In this document: positions 24,742 to 34,382 of the stretch, in pieces | Layout of the letters: the number at the start of each line of letters is the position of its first letter | Numbering within the stretch: position 1 is the stretch's first letter | DNA from: Arthrobacter sp. PvP023 | GTDB lineage: Bacteria > Actinomycetota > Actinomycetes > Actinomycetales > Micrococcaceae | DNA length: 64,000 nucleotides | Direction of reading: 5' to 3' | NCBI RefSeq assembly: GCF_017832975.1 | Contig: NZ_JAFIBI010000001.1 | Location: 1 to 64,000 of the forward strand | The notes under the pieces: generated by a model | Told to the model about the DNA's origin: nothing | The model's input: the letters and a program-made list of their open reading frames with translations, nothing else | Database searches by the model: none | Program-made: the position numbers and the translations under genes

Positions 24742-25701
24742 CTAAAGCTCGCGGACGAAATAGTCCACTGCCATGCTGAGGATTCCGTCCAGCTGGTCTT
24801 CGGCAAAGAAGAAGCAGTGGTCGCCGCCCCGGATGGTGACGAGTTCGTTGCGGACACCGGCGTCCGTCAGCGCCGCGGCCAGCAGTTCGCTCTGGGACAG
24901 CGGGACCAGGCCGTCGCTGTCGCCGTGGATCAGCAGGAACGGCGGTGCGTCGGCAGTGACGTGGCCCAGCGGGCTGGCCGCCGCCAGGAGGGCGGGATCG
25001 GCAGTTCCGCCCACCAGCATGGGACCCGGTTCCATGGTCATGCCCGGCGGCAGCGCAGCCACGAGGGCACCGGACATCGGGCCGGAGGGCATGTCCATCG
25101 GCGGCATGTCCGGCAATGAGGACACACCGTAGAAATCGACGACGGCGCTGACGGCACTGGAATGCCCCTGCACGCCCAGCCCGCCCTCGAGGTCCTCACG
25201 CGTCCCCGTGACACCCAGCAAGGCAGCGAGGTGTCCGCCGGCGGACTCGCCCCAGGTGCCGACGCGGTCCGGGTCGATGCCCAGGGCATCAGCATGTTCC
25301 CGGAGGTACCGGACGGCGGCTTTCAGGTCGTGCAGCTGCGCCGGGAAGGGCGCTTCCAGGGCATGGCGGTAGTCCACGGTGGCGCACGCGATCCCGGCCT
25401 CATTCAGCAGCCGGAAGACCGAATCCCGGGCAAAGGTGGGCGGCAGTTCGCGGCGGTCACCGAGCTGGAAGGCTCCGCCATGGATCCACACCACCACCGG
25501 GACGGGGCCGGGGGCCGTGCGCGGCAGCCAGATGTCCATGGCCAAACGCCGGAAGCCGACGGCGATCGCGTAGCTGAGTTCGCGGTGCACCAGGGAATTT
25601 GCAGATACTTCCTCGGGCGTTCCCGGGGCGTGGAAGGCCGGGAACGGAGGCGGTGCGGGCATCCTTGCCGGCGCCGCTGTGGTTTCTGTTTCCTGGGTCA
25701 T
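24742..25701 (-). CDS. Alpha/beta-hydrolase esterase (HGGA/GESAGG type)
   Basis: 319 residues. [42 protein letters not shown] and [10 protein letters not shown] supply the oxyanion loop, Ser, Asp and His of an esterase related to the one at 19649. A strong AAGGAG precedes the ATG, which overlaps the stop of the second GH78 by four bases. The central Met/Pro-rich stretch ([12 protein letters not shown]) probably forms a lid loop. No signal peptide. It is co-transcribed with a peptide-type importer, consistent with intracellular de-esterification of imported plant compounds. Confidence 0.85.
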   Translation of the reverse strand: MTQETETTAAPARMPAPPPFPAFHAPGTPEEVSANSLVHRELSYAIAVGFRRLAMDIWLPRTAPGPVPVVVWIHGGAFQLGDRRELPPTFARDSVFRLLNEAGIACATVDYRHALEAPFPAQLHDLKAAVRYLREHADALGIDPDRVGTWGESAGGHLAALLGVTGTREDLEGGLGVQGHSSAVSAVVDFYGVSSLPDMPPMDMPSGPMSGALVAALPPGMTMEPGPMLVGGTADPALLAAASPLGHVTADAPPFLLIHGDSDGLVPLSQSELLAAALTDAGVRNELVTIRGGDHCFFFAEDQLDGILSMAVDYFVREL

Positions 25702-28448
25702 GATGTGCTCCTTAGGAGATCCGGTGAGGTATCTGCGCTGCGCGTCGAAGCGGCGAAGGTATGGGTTCCGGGCCCGACGGCGGCGGCCGGCTCACCGGGC
25801 ATGCGGATGTCCGCTGTGGTACCGGACGGTATGGTCGCCGTGAGCGCCAGCACGCCGTCGTTGATGCTCCAGTCCACGTCGATAAGGCCCTGCGGGCCCC
25901 GGTGCGAGGTGCTGGCGGAGGTCAGGCCGGCGCCCGGCCGTGGCTCGATGATGACCCGCTCCCAGCCTGCACTCCCGGGTGCCTGGCGCAGTCCGGCGGT
26001 ATAACGGTGCAGGAACGAGACCACGGCACCCTTGCTGTAGTGGTTCAGTGAACCCTGGGTGCTGCCGTCCGGGCCGATTCCATCCCAGTCCTCCCAGATG
26101 GTGGTGGCGCCGCGGTCCACCATCACCAGCCAGGACGGAGCGGAGTCCTGCATGAGCAGCTCGTATGCCAGGTTCAGCTGTCCGTTGTCCGCGAGCGCCG
26201 GCAGCAGGTACGGCGTGGCCAGGAAGCCGGTGCCCAGGTGGGTGCCCGTTTCCCTGACCAGTCTGGCGAGCTGGTCTGTGACGGCGGGGCGGGCAGTGTC
26301 CGGCACCAGGTCGAAGGCGAGCGCCCGCACGCAGTTGGCCTGAGTGCCTCCGCGCACCGTTTGGTCGGACACTGTTTGTTCTGACACTGTTCCGCCGGCC
26401 AGCAGGTATTCCTGTTGCCAGGCCCGGCGGACGTTCTCGGACAGCTCCCCCAGTTCGCGGGCTTCCGCGTCGCGGCCCAGGACGGCGGCAACCTTGGCCA
26501 TGATGGCGGAGGAGTGCCGGTAGAACGCGGTGGCCACAATGCCGTTGTCCAGGGACCGGGAGGCAAAAAGGTCCGGGGCCGGGCCACCCGGTTCCATCCA
26601 TTCCCCGAAATGGAAGCCGGTGTCCCAGAGGTACCGCTCGTGTTCCTCGGGGGCGGGGTGAAGCGCCGCCCTGGCCGGGTGCCGGTTCCCCTCAGCGGAG
26701 CTGCGGACGAAGCCGAGCCAGCGGTTCATTGCGTCCCAGTTCTCTTCCAGGATCACCGTGTCACCGGTGGCGAGGTGGATCTCCCAGGGCACCATGACGA
26801 TCGCGTCGCCCCATCCTGCGGACCCGTTCGTGAAGGCCATGAACTCGGCACCGGTCACCTCGGGCCCGGGCGACGGCGAGATGTTGACGATCACGCCGTT
26901 CTCCCACTGGTCGGCGCGGACATCGTTGAGCCACTTCCGTGAAAAGCCTGCCACGTCGTAAAGGTAGGCGGCAGCGGGCACAAACAGCTGCCAGTCGCCG
27001 GTCCAGCCCGCCTTCTCGCGCTGCGGGCAGTCCGTGGGGACCTCGCAGGCGTTGCCGCGGAAGCTCCAGTCCACAATCCCGTGCAGCTTGTTGAGCCGGC
27101 CGTCGCTGCAGCTGAAGGTCCCCAGGCGCTCCAGGTCGGTCTGGACCATGCAGCCGGTGATGTCCCCGGGTTCCAGGGTTTCAGCCAGGCCCCGGACGGA
27201 CACGTACTGGAAGCCGTGGGCGGTGTGGCGGGGTTCGAACACTTCGCCGGGCACGCCCGCGGAGACCACCGAATCCACCTGCCCGGCGTCGAGGAACTGG
27301 CCGGGGTTCTTGAAGTCGATGGGGCGGAGGTGGTCCCGGGTGACCTCGCCGCCGGCGTCGAGTGCTTCCCCGTACACCAGCGTCACCTCGGTGCCGGCCG
27401 CGCCGAGACGATTGAGCCGCACCCAGCCGTTGATGTTCTGTCCCAGGTCCACAACCTGGTGGCCGCCCGGCTGCCGGGTGATGGACACCGGGGCGAGCTC
27501 TTCCACGATCCGTGTGGGCGGCGCCACCGGCCCGGTCAGGGTGGCGAAGGCCAGGGTCTCGAAGCTCCCCTCGCGAAGGACCGCGTGCACCGCCTTCTGG
27601 CCATCAGCCGCCTTCCGGTCGCTGCGGCGGAGGTCCACTCGCTGGCCTTCCATCAGGTCCGCTGCGATGATCTCCGTCGCGGAAACAAGCCACGTCTCAT
27701 CGGTACCGATGACTGCCCGGGCTCCCGCGGACTCAATTTCCAGCTGCGCCAGGAACGCCGTCCGCGTGCCGTACATGTCGGCGTCGCGCGTGAACCCAAA
27801 GGAACCGCGGAACCATCCGTCAGTAAGGACGGCGCGCACGGTGTTGGAGCCGGGCCGGAGCAGCGGGGCGACGTCGTAGGCCTGCACCTGCAGGGTGCTG
27901 TGGTAGCTCGTGGAGCCGGGGGTGAGCTGCTGGTCCCCCACCCGCTGCCCGTTGATGAACAGCTCGTAGATCCCGTGCGCCGTCGCATAGGCGCGCGCGG
28001 CATCCGGCACGGCGCCCACGGTGAAGTCGCGGTGCAGGGCATAGCCCGGGCGTTGCCCCGGGGCAGGGACAACCGGTTCATCGGGGCCGATCCACCGGGC
28101 GCTCCAGTCGCCGGGGTGCAGCAGGCCCAGCTCCACGGACATGGGCTCGGACCAGCCGGACAGCGCCTCGGTGCCGTCCGGTGCCACGTTCCAGGTCCGG
28201 ACCTTCCACTCGAAGCGGTCGCGGGACTTAAGGTTCGGCCCGCCATAGGACACAAAGCCGTGCACGTCCGAGTCCACGTGCCCGGAGTCCCAGCCGTTGC
28301 TCGTGCTGAGCTGGTAGGCGGCCTGCCGGAGGGTGCCGGGCGGCGGCGTCCAGCTGAACCGCGGCGCCGTGTCAGTAATGCCGAAGGCCTCTGCCAGGTG
28401 ATTGGTCCGCAGGCGGGTGGGACCCGGGGATGCGCGGTGGTCAGCCAA
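25698..28448 (-). CDS. GH78 alpha-L-rhamnosidase (second copy)
   Basis: 916 residues from a TTG at 28448, chosen because GGGAG lies six bases upstream and the ATPase gene stops 12 bases before; the frame stays open further upstream but that part is out-of-frame ATPase [11 protein letters not shown] opens the N-terminal domain; [19 protein letters not shown] and [14 protein letters not shown] carry the catalytic acids of the barrel. The motif differs from the first copy (QREKAGW versus QRNERLGW), so they are different subclades and may prefer different linkages. No signal peptide. It lies between the importer genes and an esterase in one operon. Confidence 0.9.
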   Translation of the reverse strand: MADHRASPGPTRLRTNHLAEAFGITDTAPRFSWTPPPGTLRQAAYQLSTSNGWDSGHVDSDVHGFVSYGGPNLKSRDRFEWKVRTWNVAPDGTEALSGWSEPMSVELGLLHPGDWSARWIGPDEPVVPAPGQRPGYALHRDFTVGAVPDAARAYATAHGIYELFINGQRVGDQQLTPGSTSYHSTLQVQAYDVAPLLRPGSNTVRAVLTDGWFRGSFGFTRDADMYGTRTAFLAQLEIESAGARAVIGTDETWLVSATEIIAADLMEGQRVDLRRSDRKAADGQKAVHAVLREGSFETLAFATLTGPVAPPTRIVEELAPVSITRQPGGHQVVDLGQNINGWVRLNRLGAAGTEVTLVYGEALDAGGEVTRDHLRPIDFKNPGQFLDAGQVDSVVSAGVPGEVFEPRHTAHGFQYVSVRGLAETLEPGDITGCMVQTDLERLGTFSCSDGRLNKLHGIVDWSFRGNACEVPTDCPQREKAGWTGDWQLFVPAAAYLYDVAGFSRKWLNDVRADQWENGVIVNISPSPGPEVTGAEFMAFTNGSAGWGDAIVMVPWEIHLATGDTVILEENWDAMNRWLGFVRSSAEGNRHPARAALHPAPEEHERYLWDTGFHFGEWMEPGGPAPDLFASRSLDNGIVATAFYRHSSAIMAKVAAVLGRDAEARELGELSENVRRAWQQEYLLAGGTVSEQTVSDQTVRGGTQANCVRALAFDLVPDTARPAVTDQLARLVRETGTHLGTGFLATPYLLPALADNGQLNLAYELLMQDSAPSWLVMVDRGATTIWEDWDGIGPDGSTQGSLNHYSKGAVVSFLHRYTAGLRQAPGSAGWERVIIEPRPGAGLTSASTSHRGPQGLIDVDWSINDGVLALTATIPSGTTADIRMPGEPAAAVGPGTHTFAASTRSADTSPDLLRSTS
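26355..26390. repeat. 15-base in-frame tandem repeat in the second GH78 gene
   Basis: Two and a half diverged units encode [12 protein letters not shown] on the minus strand, inside the barrel domain between helices. Confidence 0.8.
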
Positions 28449-28459
28449 GGCCGGCTCCC

Positions 28460-29467
28460 TCAGGCGTAATGGCAGGCGACGTCGGATGCGCCCGCCTTGC
28501 GCAGCGCGGGCCGTTCGGAGGTGCACAGGTCCGTTGCCAGCGGACAGCGCTGGCTGAAGGGACAGCCGCCCGGCGATACCGCGACCGCGGCGGCAGTGCG
28601 CACGCCAAGGGCTTCGCGCACGGCCCGCCGTTGGGCCTGTTCCGCGGGCCTCGGCACGGGTGAGGCAGCGACGAGGGCCTGCGTGAACGGGTGCTTGGGT
28701 GCCTCCGTCACGGCGGCTGCCGGTCCGCTTTCCATAACCTGGCCGCGGTAGAGGACCACCACCCGCTGGGCGAGGAACTGTACCACCGATATGTCGTGGG
28801 CGATGAAAAGATAGCTCAGCCCGCGTTCGTCCCGAAGGTCGGCCAGCAGGTTCAGCACCTGCGCCTGGGTGGAAAGATCCAGGGCGCTGACCGCTTCGTC
28901 GCACACCACGAGTTTGGGGTCGCAAATCAGGGCGCGCGCCACCGCGATGCGCTGGCGCTGGCCGCCGGAGAACTGGCTGGGATAGCGGTCCACGGCTTCG
29001 CGGGGCAGGCCCACGCGTTCCAGCATGGCTTCGGCCTTCTCCCGCGCCTCCGCGGCGGTAACTCCGCGGAGGCGGAGCGGTTCTGCCAGCGAAGCACCCA
29101 CGGTCTGGCGTGGGTTCAGCGAGGAATTGGGGTCCTGGAAGACAGCCCTCAGTTGACCGCCGAGGGCCCGGCGCTTTGCGGCACCGGCGTGGGTGATGTC
29201 CTCGCCCTGGTAGGTGATGGTGCCGCCGGCACTCTTCTGGAGGCCCAGGATCGCCTTGCCGATGGTGGACTTTCCTGAACCGGACTCCCCGACCAGGCCC
29301 ACGGTCTCGCCGGGGAGGATGCTGAAACTCACCCCGTCCACTGCTGCCGGCACGGCTGCAGCCTTTCGCCCGCGGCCATAGCGGACCACCAGGTCCTTGA
29401 CTTCCAGCATGGGCTGCTCCGGCGCAACTGCCGCTGTGTCCTGCCGTTCGGCCGTCTCGATGCTCAT
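28460..29467 (-). CDS. Dipeptide-type ABC transporter ATP-binding protein (DppF-like)
   Basis: 335 residues. Walker A GLVGESGSGKSTIG (about 55), signature SGGQRQRIAVARAL and Walker B LVVCDEAVSALD are complete. The C-terminal CPFSQRCPLATDLC is the cysteine-containing oligopeptide/dipeptide ATPase tail. It energises import with the second ATPase domain, which is fused to the permease upstream. The ATG overlaps that gene by four bases. Confidence 0.92.
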   Translation of the reverse strand: MSIETAERQDTAAVAPEQPMLEVKDLVVRYGRGRKAAAVPAAVDGVSFSILPGETVGLVGESGSGKSTIGKAILGLQKSAGGTITYQGEDITHAGAAKRRALGGQLRAVFQDPNSSLNPRQTVGASLAEPLRLRGVTAAEAREKAEAMLERVGLPREAVDRYPSQFSGGQRQRIAVARALICDPKLVVCDEAVSALDLSTQAQVLNLLADLRDERGLSYLFIAHDISVVQFLAQRVVVLYRGQVMESGPAAAVTEAPKHPFTQALVAASPVPRPAEQAQRRAVREALGVRTAAAVAVSPGGCPFSQRCPLATDLCTSERPALRKAGASDVACHYA

Positions 29468-31512
29468 GCCAGGTCCCTTTCAACGATTTTCAGTACTCGG
29501 TGCGTGGGCACTTCGGTGGCAAGCCATTCCAGGCCTTCCACGGCCAGTTCGTCGGCTTTGACGCAGCGGACCAGTCCCATCTCGGAGCCGGAGGCCAGCA
29601 GCGGCACCGGGGCGGCGCAGGCGGACCCGGCGAACTGGCAGCGGGCCGCAAAGCGGCAGCCGGCGGGCCAGTCCTTGGGCTGCGGGACCTGTCCGCTGAT
29701 GGTGGCCAGCCGTTCTGGCATGTCCGCCGCGGAATTGGCGTGCGGGTCTGCGGCCAGGAGGGCCAGCGTGTAGGGGTGGCGGGGGTTGTCCAGGATGCTG
29801 GCGGTCCGTCCGTTTTCCACCACCTGCCCTGCATACATGACAGCGACGTTGTCGCAGATATCCGCCACGACGCCGAGATCGTGCGTCACGATCACCACCG
29901 ACATACCGGTGTCCTTCACCAGTGAGCGGAGCAGGGACAGGATTTCAGCCTGGACCGTAACATCCAGCGCGGTGGTGGGTTCATCGGCCACCAGCAGCCT
30001 CGGCCTGCCCGAGAGGGCCAGGGCGATGGCCACGCGCTGGGCCATGCCGCCGCTGATCTGGTGCGGGTAGGTCTTGAGAATGCGTTCGGCATCCACAATG
30101 CCCACCTTTTCAAGCAGGCTAAGGGCCTCTTGTCGGGCATCTGCCTTACCCACCTTACGGAGCCGCCGGATGGCGGCGGTGAGCTGGTAGCCCACGGTGA
30201 ACATGGGGTCCAGGGCCCGCATGGGTTCCTGGGAGATCAGGGCGATGTCCCGGCCACGAATGCTTTCCATGTCCCGTTCCGTGGCGGCGGCCAGGTTCTT
30301 GCCGTTCCAGAGAATCTGCCCGCCGGTGGCAACCACTCCGGAGGGGAGGAGGCCCAGCAGGGACAGCGCGGTCATGGTCTTGCCACAGCCGGACTCGCCC
30401 ACGAGCCCCAGCACGGTTCCCTGCTCGACGTCGAACGAGACGTCCGTGACCAGCGGAGTGCCGCCGTCGACCCCTACAGAGAGTCCGCGGACGCTCAGCT
30501 GGCCTTTCGCGGGTGCGGCGTCAGTGCCGGGGGCGGCCACCGGAGCCGCTCCGACGGCGGTAACGGCGCGGGCGCGCTGGCGGCGGGCGGCGGCTGATGG
30601 AAGATGCGATGCCGCGGCGTTGGGCGCCTTCCCCAGGGCGTTGCCGATGGCGTTGGCCGCAAGCACCGTGAGCGCCAGAACGGCACCGGTGGGAACCATC
30701 AGCCAGGGAGCGTCGTAGACGTGCTGGGAGGCGCTCTGGATCATCCCGCCCCAGCTCGGCTGCGGGATGGGCGGGCCGAACCCGATGAACGCGAGACCAG
30801 CTTGAATGAGCATGCCTACCGCGAAGATCAGGGCGGACTGCACCACGATGGTGTTGGTGAGCCCGGGCAGGACGTGCCGGAGGCTGATGCCCAGTGTGCT
30901 GACGCCGTCAACCTTGGCCGCGTCCACGTAGAGCTGGGACTGCAGCGACTTGGCCTGGCCCAAGATCACGCGGTAAACGCCGGCGGATATGAAGACGCCA
31001 AGGACAGCCATGATGAAAGGGATGTTGGTGCCCACGGCACCGATGACGGCGAGGATGATGACCGTGGACGGCAGGGACATCATGATTTCCGTGCTCCGGC
31101 TGATAGTGCCCTCAGCCCGGACGGAGGCGGCCGCGGCCAGGGCCAGGATGGTGCCAAGCCCGATCCCTACCAGTACCGTGATGAAGGACGTGCCCAGGGT
31201 GCCGGCGGCGGAGGCGAAGATGCGGCTGAGGATGTCCCGGCCCAGTTCGTCCGCGCCCAGCCAGTGGGCGGCGGTGGGGCCGGAGAGGACGGCGGTGAAG
31301 TCCTGGTCCTCCGTCTTGAACGGCAGCCACCAGGGGGCGGTCAGGGAGGCAACCACCAGGGCGGCCAGCCAGATCATGCCGGCGACGCCGCCCGGGGAGG
31401 AAAAGAGCCGGTGGGCGGCGACCTTGCTGAAGGCAGCCCTTGGTCCGGACGCGGGCACAGCCGCGGACGTTGCGGTGCTGTCGGCGGGGGCGGGTGCAAC
31501 GTTGGGGATCAT
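29464..31512 (-). CDS. Fused ABC permease/ATPase (DppC-DppD)
   Basis: 682 residues. Residues 1 to about 290 are a DppC-type permease: hydrophobic segments, the [13 protein letters not shown] entry and the EAA-like loop [17 protein letters not shown]. Residues about 330-650 are an ATPase with [27 protein letters not shown] and [12 protein letters not shown], ending in a cysteine-bearing tail [14 protein letters not shown]. This permanent fusion is known from actinobacterial peptide/nickel-type transporters. It overlaps both neighbours by four bases. In this island the cargo is inferred to be a plant glycoside, not a peptide. Confidence 0.92.
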   Translation of the reverse strand: MIPNVAPAPADSTATSAAVPASGPRAAFSKVAAHRLFSSPGGVAGMIWLAALVVASLTAPWWLPFKTEDQDFTAVLSGPTAAHWLGADELGRDILSRIFASAAGTLGTSFITVLVGIGLGTILALAAAASVRAEGTISRSTEIMMSLPSTVIILAVIGAVGTNIPFIMAVLGVFISAGVYRVILGQAKSLQSQLYVDAAKVDGVSTLGISLRHVLPGLTNTIVVQSALIFAVGMLIQAGLAFIGFGPPIPQPSWGGMIQSASQHVYDAPWLMVPTGAVLALTVLAANAIGNALGKAPNAAASHLPSAAARRQRARAVTAVGAAPVAAPGTDAAPAKGQLSVRGLSVGVDGGTPLVTDVSFDVEQGTVLGLVGESGCGKTMTALSLLGLLPSGVVATGGQILWNGKNLAAATERDMESIRGRDIALISQEPMRALDPMFTVGYQLTAAIRRLRKVGKADARQEALSLLEKVGIVDAERILKTYPHQISGGMAQRVAIALALSGRPRLLVADEPTTALDVTVQAEILSLLRSLVKDTGMSVVIVTHDLGVVADICDNVAVMYAGQVVENGRTASILDNPRHPYTLALLAADPHANSAADMPERLATISGQVPQPKDWPAGCRFAARCQFAGSACAAPVPLLASGSEMGLVRCVKADELAVEGLEWLATEVPTHRVLKIVERDLA

Positions 31513-32450
31513 GCGGCACGCAACTTCGGGTCGAGGAACTTGGTGGCGAGTTCGAGCGCCAGGTTCACCGCAACTACCACGACGGTGGCAATCACCACCA
31601 CGCCCTGGACAGCTGGGGCATCGTGGGTACTGACGGAACTCTGGGCTGCCTGGCCCAGGCCTGGCATGGCAAAGAGCTGTTCGGCGACAACTGATCCGCC
31701 GAAGAGGCCCATGAACTGCAGTGCGATGCCGGCCACAATCGGCAGGCTGGCGTAGCGCAGGGCGTGGATATAAAGGATTTTCCAGGTCGGTGTGGCTGTG
31801 GCCCGCAGGGTCCGGATGTGTTCCTGCTGCAGGGCGTCCAGCATGGAGGCCCTGGTCTGCCGGGCGATGAAAGCCGCACCGCCGACGGCCAAGGTGATGA
31901 CCGGCAAGGCCAGGGACATGGCCCAGTCCTGCGGGGACACTTCGAACGGCACGTAGCCGGTGGCCGGAAAGACCGAGGACTGGACCGCGAGTAGATAGAC
32001 GAAGATGATGCCGATCCAGAAGGCCGGTAGTGCCACGGCCAGCCCGCAGAGTCCGCCGACGATGCGGTCCACCGTGCCTCCGCGTACTGCTGCGGTGACG
32101 CCGAGGGCGATGCCGAGGACGGCGCTGAGCACAGTGGCGCCGGCTGCCAGCGACGCGGTGACAGGCAGCCTGCTGAGCAGGGCGGCGCTGACGGAACGGC
32201 CGTCGATGAGGGAGATTCCCAGGTCGCCCTGGACCGCGTCGCCCAGCCAGCGGAAGAACTGTGTCAGGAGCGGGTCGTTCCAGCCGAGGCGCGCGTTGAC
32301 CTCGTCGATGGCTTCCTGGGAGGCACCGGCTCCGAGGGATACTGCGCCGGGGCTGCCGGGCATTGCATGTACCAGCAGGAATGCCAGCACCGCTACCACC
32401 AGCACGGTGGTCAACGCCATGAGCAGGCGTTTGGTGATGAATAGTGCCAT
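31509..32450 (-). CDS. Dipeptide-type ABC transporter permease (DppB-like)
   Basis: 313 residues from the ATG at 32450 (GGAGG five bases upstream); an in-frame start 12 bases earlier is less likely. It has about six membrane segments. The first is ITKRLLMALTTVLVVAVLAF with the PGSP loop of DppB permeases; the EAA-type loop IRTLRATATPTWKILYIHAL faces the ATPase. It follows the binding-protein gene after two hairpins and precedes the fused permease/ATPase with a four-base overlap. Confidence 0.92.
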   Translation of the reverse strand: MALFITKRLLMALTTVLVVAVLAFLLVHAMPGSPGAVSLGAGASQEAIDEVNARLGWNDPLLTQFFRWLGDAVQGDLGISLIDGRSVSAALLSRLPVTASLAAGATVLSAVLGIALGVTAAVRGGTVDRIVGGLCGLAVALPAFWIGIIFVYLLAVQSSVFPATGYVPFEVSPQDWAMSLALPVITLAVGGAAFIARQTRASMLDALQQEHIRTLRATATPTWKILYIHALRYASLPIVAGIALQFMGLFGGSVVAEQLFAMPGLGQAAQSSVSTHDAPAVQGVVVIATVVVVAVNLALELATKFLDPKLRAA

Positions 32451-32474
32451 GGTGACCTCCATCGGTCAGGACCG

Positions 32475-32534
32475 GCCGGGCTGCCCTCCGTTGCGCGGAG
32501 GACAGCCCGGCAGAGCCGGTGATTGACGGCTCTG
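32475..32534 (-). other. Two tandem RNA hairpins between binding protein and permease genes
   Basis: GCCGGGCTGCCCTCCG (32475-32490) pairs with CGGAGGACAGCCCGGC (32496-32511) with one mismatch, and CAGAGCCG (32511-32518) pairs with CGGCTCTG (32527-32534). In the leftward mRNA these lie between the lipoprotein and permease cistrons. Such hairpins often protect the binding-protein message or attenuate read-through. Confidence 0.7.
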
Positions 32535-32538
32535 GGTA

Positions 32539-34092
32539 TTAGCTGGCCGGTGCGTAGGACGAGAGCAGCGGGTACGCGTTGGTGCCGGCGAACTCCACCT
32601 GCTTGATTTTCTTGGTGTTGTAGCCCTGGTTGGTGAGGGCTTCGTAGAGCGGGATCATCCAGCCGGACTCCACCAGCCGGGTGTTCAGCTTGGTCAGCGC
32701 CGTCTTGCTGGCGGCATCGTCCTTTGCTGCGGCAGCCTCGCCTGTGGCCGCGCTCAGCTGATCATCGGTGGCCTTCTGCACATTGGTGAAACCGTTCAGG
32801 ACCACGCCGTACATCACGCCCACCGGGTTGTCCCAGTTCAGCGGCGCGTAGCCCAGGGGTGTGGTGGCGACCGCGGCAAAGGCCTCGTCCGTGGAGGCGG
32901 CCATCTTGACGTTCATGGTGATTCCGACGGCGGCAAGGTCCTTCTGGACGGCCTGCAGGTCCGTCTGCGTCTGCGCACTGGCGATGATGGTGAATTCGAA
33001 GCCGTTGGCGTAGCCGGCCTCAGCCAGCAGTGCCTTGGCCTTCTCGGGGTCGTAGGCGAACGTGGTTTCCAGCTCGTCGGTGAAGCCGGCGGAGTCCTTG
33101 GGCAGGGCGTTCCAGGCGGGGATGTCACCCTTGTGGAGCGCGTCCACGAGGGCCTTGCGGTTGATGGCGTGCTGGATGGCCTGGCGGACCTTTTCGCTGG
33201 CGAAGGCGGGGGCTGTCTTGCCGGTTTTGTCGAAGGAAATCATGGTGTTGACCGTGCCGCCGATCTGGGACACGCCAAGACCCTTGGACTTCGCGAAGTC
33301 CACCGTGGAGGAGGTGAGCATAGCCACGTCCGCCTGCCCGGAGACCAGGGCGTTGGCACGCGCCTGGGGATCCTGGACAACGCTGAAGACGACCTTGCTG
33401 AAGGGGTAGTTCGAAGCGTCCAGGCTCTTGTCGTTCTTGACCAGCACGTATTTGTTGCCCTTCACCGTGGAGGGGTCAAGAGTGTAGGGGCCGGAGCCGT
33501 CCGGGGTCGCGGCCAGGCTTGCCGTATCCGCCACGCCGGCCTTGCCCACGATCATGCCCGTGGTGGAGGCCAGGTTCTTTTCGAATCCGGGCTGCGGCTT
33601 GGCGAAGGTCAGGGCCACCTGGGTGGGGCTGACCACGTCAACGGAGGTGATTTCCTGGGCGCCGCCCTTGGCTACGGCGGAGTAGGCGCTGAGTGCGGGA
33701 TCGGAGCGGCGGTCCAGGTTGGCCTTGACCAGATCAGCGTCGAGCTTTGAACCGTCGGTGAACATCACCCCGTCCTTCAGCGTCAGCGTCAGGACCGTCT
33801 TGTCTGCGTTGTAGCTGAACTCCTTCGCCAGGCCCGGGCCTGCCGAACCGTCCGGCTGGAGGGTCATCAGGCTGTCGTACAGGCCCTCGAAGAACTGCCG
33901 CTGGGCCGCTGAAACACGGAGCGGGTCAAAGCCGAACGAAGCAGAGTCGCTATCGATGGCGAGAGTCAGGGTGCTGGTGTCCGCCTTGGCAGTCGCCTGG
34001 CTGGAGCCGCCGCAGGCGGTCAACGATCCCAGGAGAAGCGCTCCGGCCAGAACGGCGGAGCTCCCACGTGCGGTGGAGTTCAGAAGTTTCAT
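32539..34092 (-). CDS. Solute-binding lipoprotein of a dipeptide-type ABC importer (family 5)
   Basis: 517 residues from the ATG at 34092. A basic N-terminus, hydrophobic stretch and lipobox LTACGG make a lipoprotein signal; the cysteine would be lipidated and anchor the protein outside the membrane. The body matches family-5 binding proteins (FDPLRVSAAQRQFFEGLYDSL, TLTLKDGVMFTDGS, VRQAIQHAINRKAL). It is the first gene of the operon running to the esterase at 24742. Operator site D lies 113 bases upstream. Family-5 proteins bind peptides but also oligosaccharides and glycosides. Confidence 0.92.
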   Translation of the reverse strand: MKLLNSTARGSSAVLAGALLLGSLTACGGSSQATAKADTSTLTLAIDSDSASFGFDPLRVSAAQRQFFEGLYDSLMTLQPDGSAGPGLAKEFSYNADKTVLTLTLKDGVMFTDGSKLDADLVKANLDRRSDPALSAYSAVAKGGAQEITSVDVVSPTQVALTFAKPQPGFEKNLASTTGMIVGKAGVADTASLAATPDGSGPYTLDPSTVKGNKYVLVKNDKSLDASNYPFSKVVFSVVQDPQARANALVSGQADVAMLTSSTVDFAKSKGLGVSQIGGTVNTMISFDKTGKTAPAFASEKVRQAIQHAINRKALVDALHKGDIPAWNALPKDSAGFTDELETTFAYDPEKAKALLAEAGYANGFEFTIIASAQTQTDLQAVQKDLAAVGITMNVKMAASTDEAFAAVATTPLGYAPLNWDNPVGVMYGVVLNGFTNVQKATDDQLSAATGEAAAAKDDAASKTALTKLNTRLVESGWMIPLYEALTNQGYNTKKIKQVEFAGTNAYPLLSSYAPAS

Positions 34093-34205
34093 GTAGTGCG
34101 CCTTTGCATTCTGATGTGACAACGGAGGAAAACAGTTATGGGGGCCAGGCGGGTGGCCGGCTCCCCTCAAGCATCAGTGGCGGCTGTTTGCTGGAAACAC
34201 GAGGA

Positions 34206-34220
34206 TTTCATTGGTTGAAA
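34206..34220 (-). promoter_or_regulatory. IclR-type operator, site D (importer operon)
   Basis: TTTCAACCAATGAAA on the minus strand, 113 bases before the binding-protein start. It is the exact inverse of site E, 75 bases away, so the divergent promoters face each other with mirror-image sites. Confidence 0.65.
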
Positions 34221-34280
34221 TACTTATGTGGTGGCGGTCACGGCTCGAGCGACTGGCAGCAAGCCGCGTGCGGAGGAGTA

Positions 34281-34295
34281 TTTCAACCAATGAAA
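34281..34295 (+). promoter_or_regulatory. IclR-type operator, site E (beta-glucosidase)
   Basis: TTTCAACCAATGAAA on the plus strand, ending 87 bases before the GH1 start. It is identical to site D read from the other strand. Confidence 0.65.
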
Positions 34296-34382
34296 GTGCC
34301 GGTCCCAAACCCGGCGTTGACCCTCGAGGATGGACAGTCAGCCCATGCACAGTCGCTTGGCGCTCACATCGAGAGGAACCTG

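Noticed and set aside
28449..29483. Open frame extending the second GH78 protein by 345 residues upstream
   Set aside because: This part lies in another frame of the ATPase gene and reads Arg/Gly/Pro-rich nonsense; a TTG with a ribosome-binding site at 28448 is a better start.
29474..29500. TTTCAACGATTTTCA near the start of the ATPase gene as an extra IclR-type site
   Set aside because: It lacks the symmetrical TGAAA half and lies inside an operon between overlapping genes.
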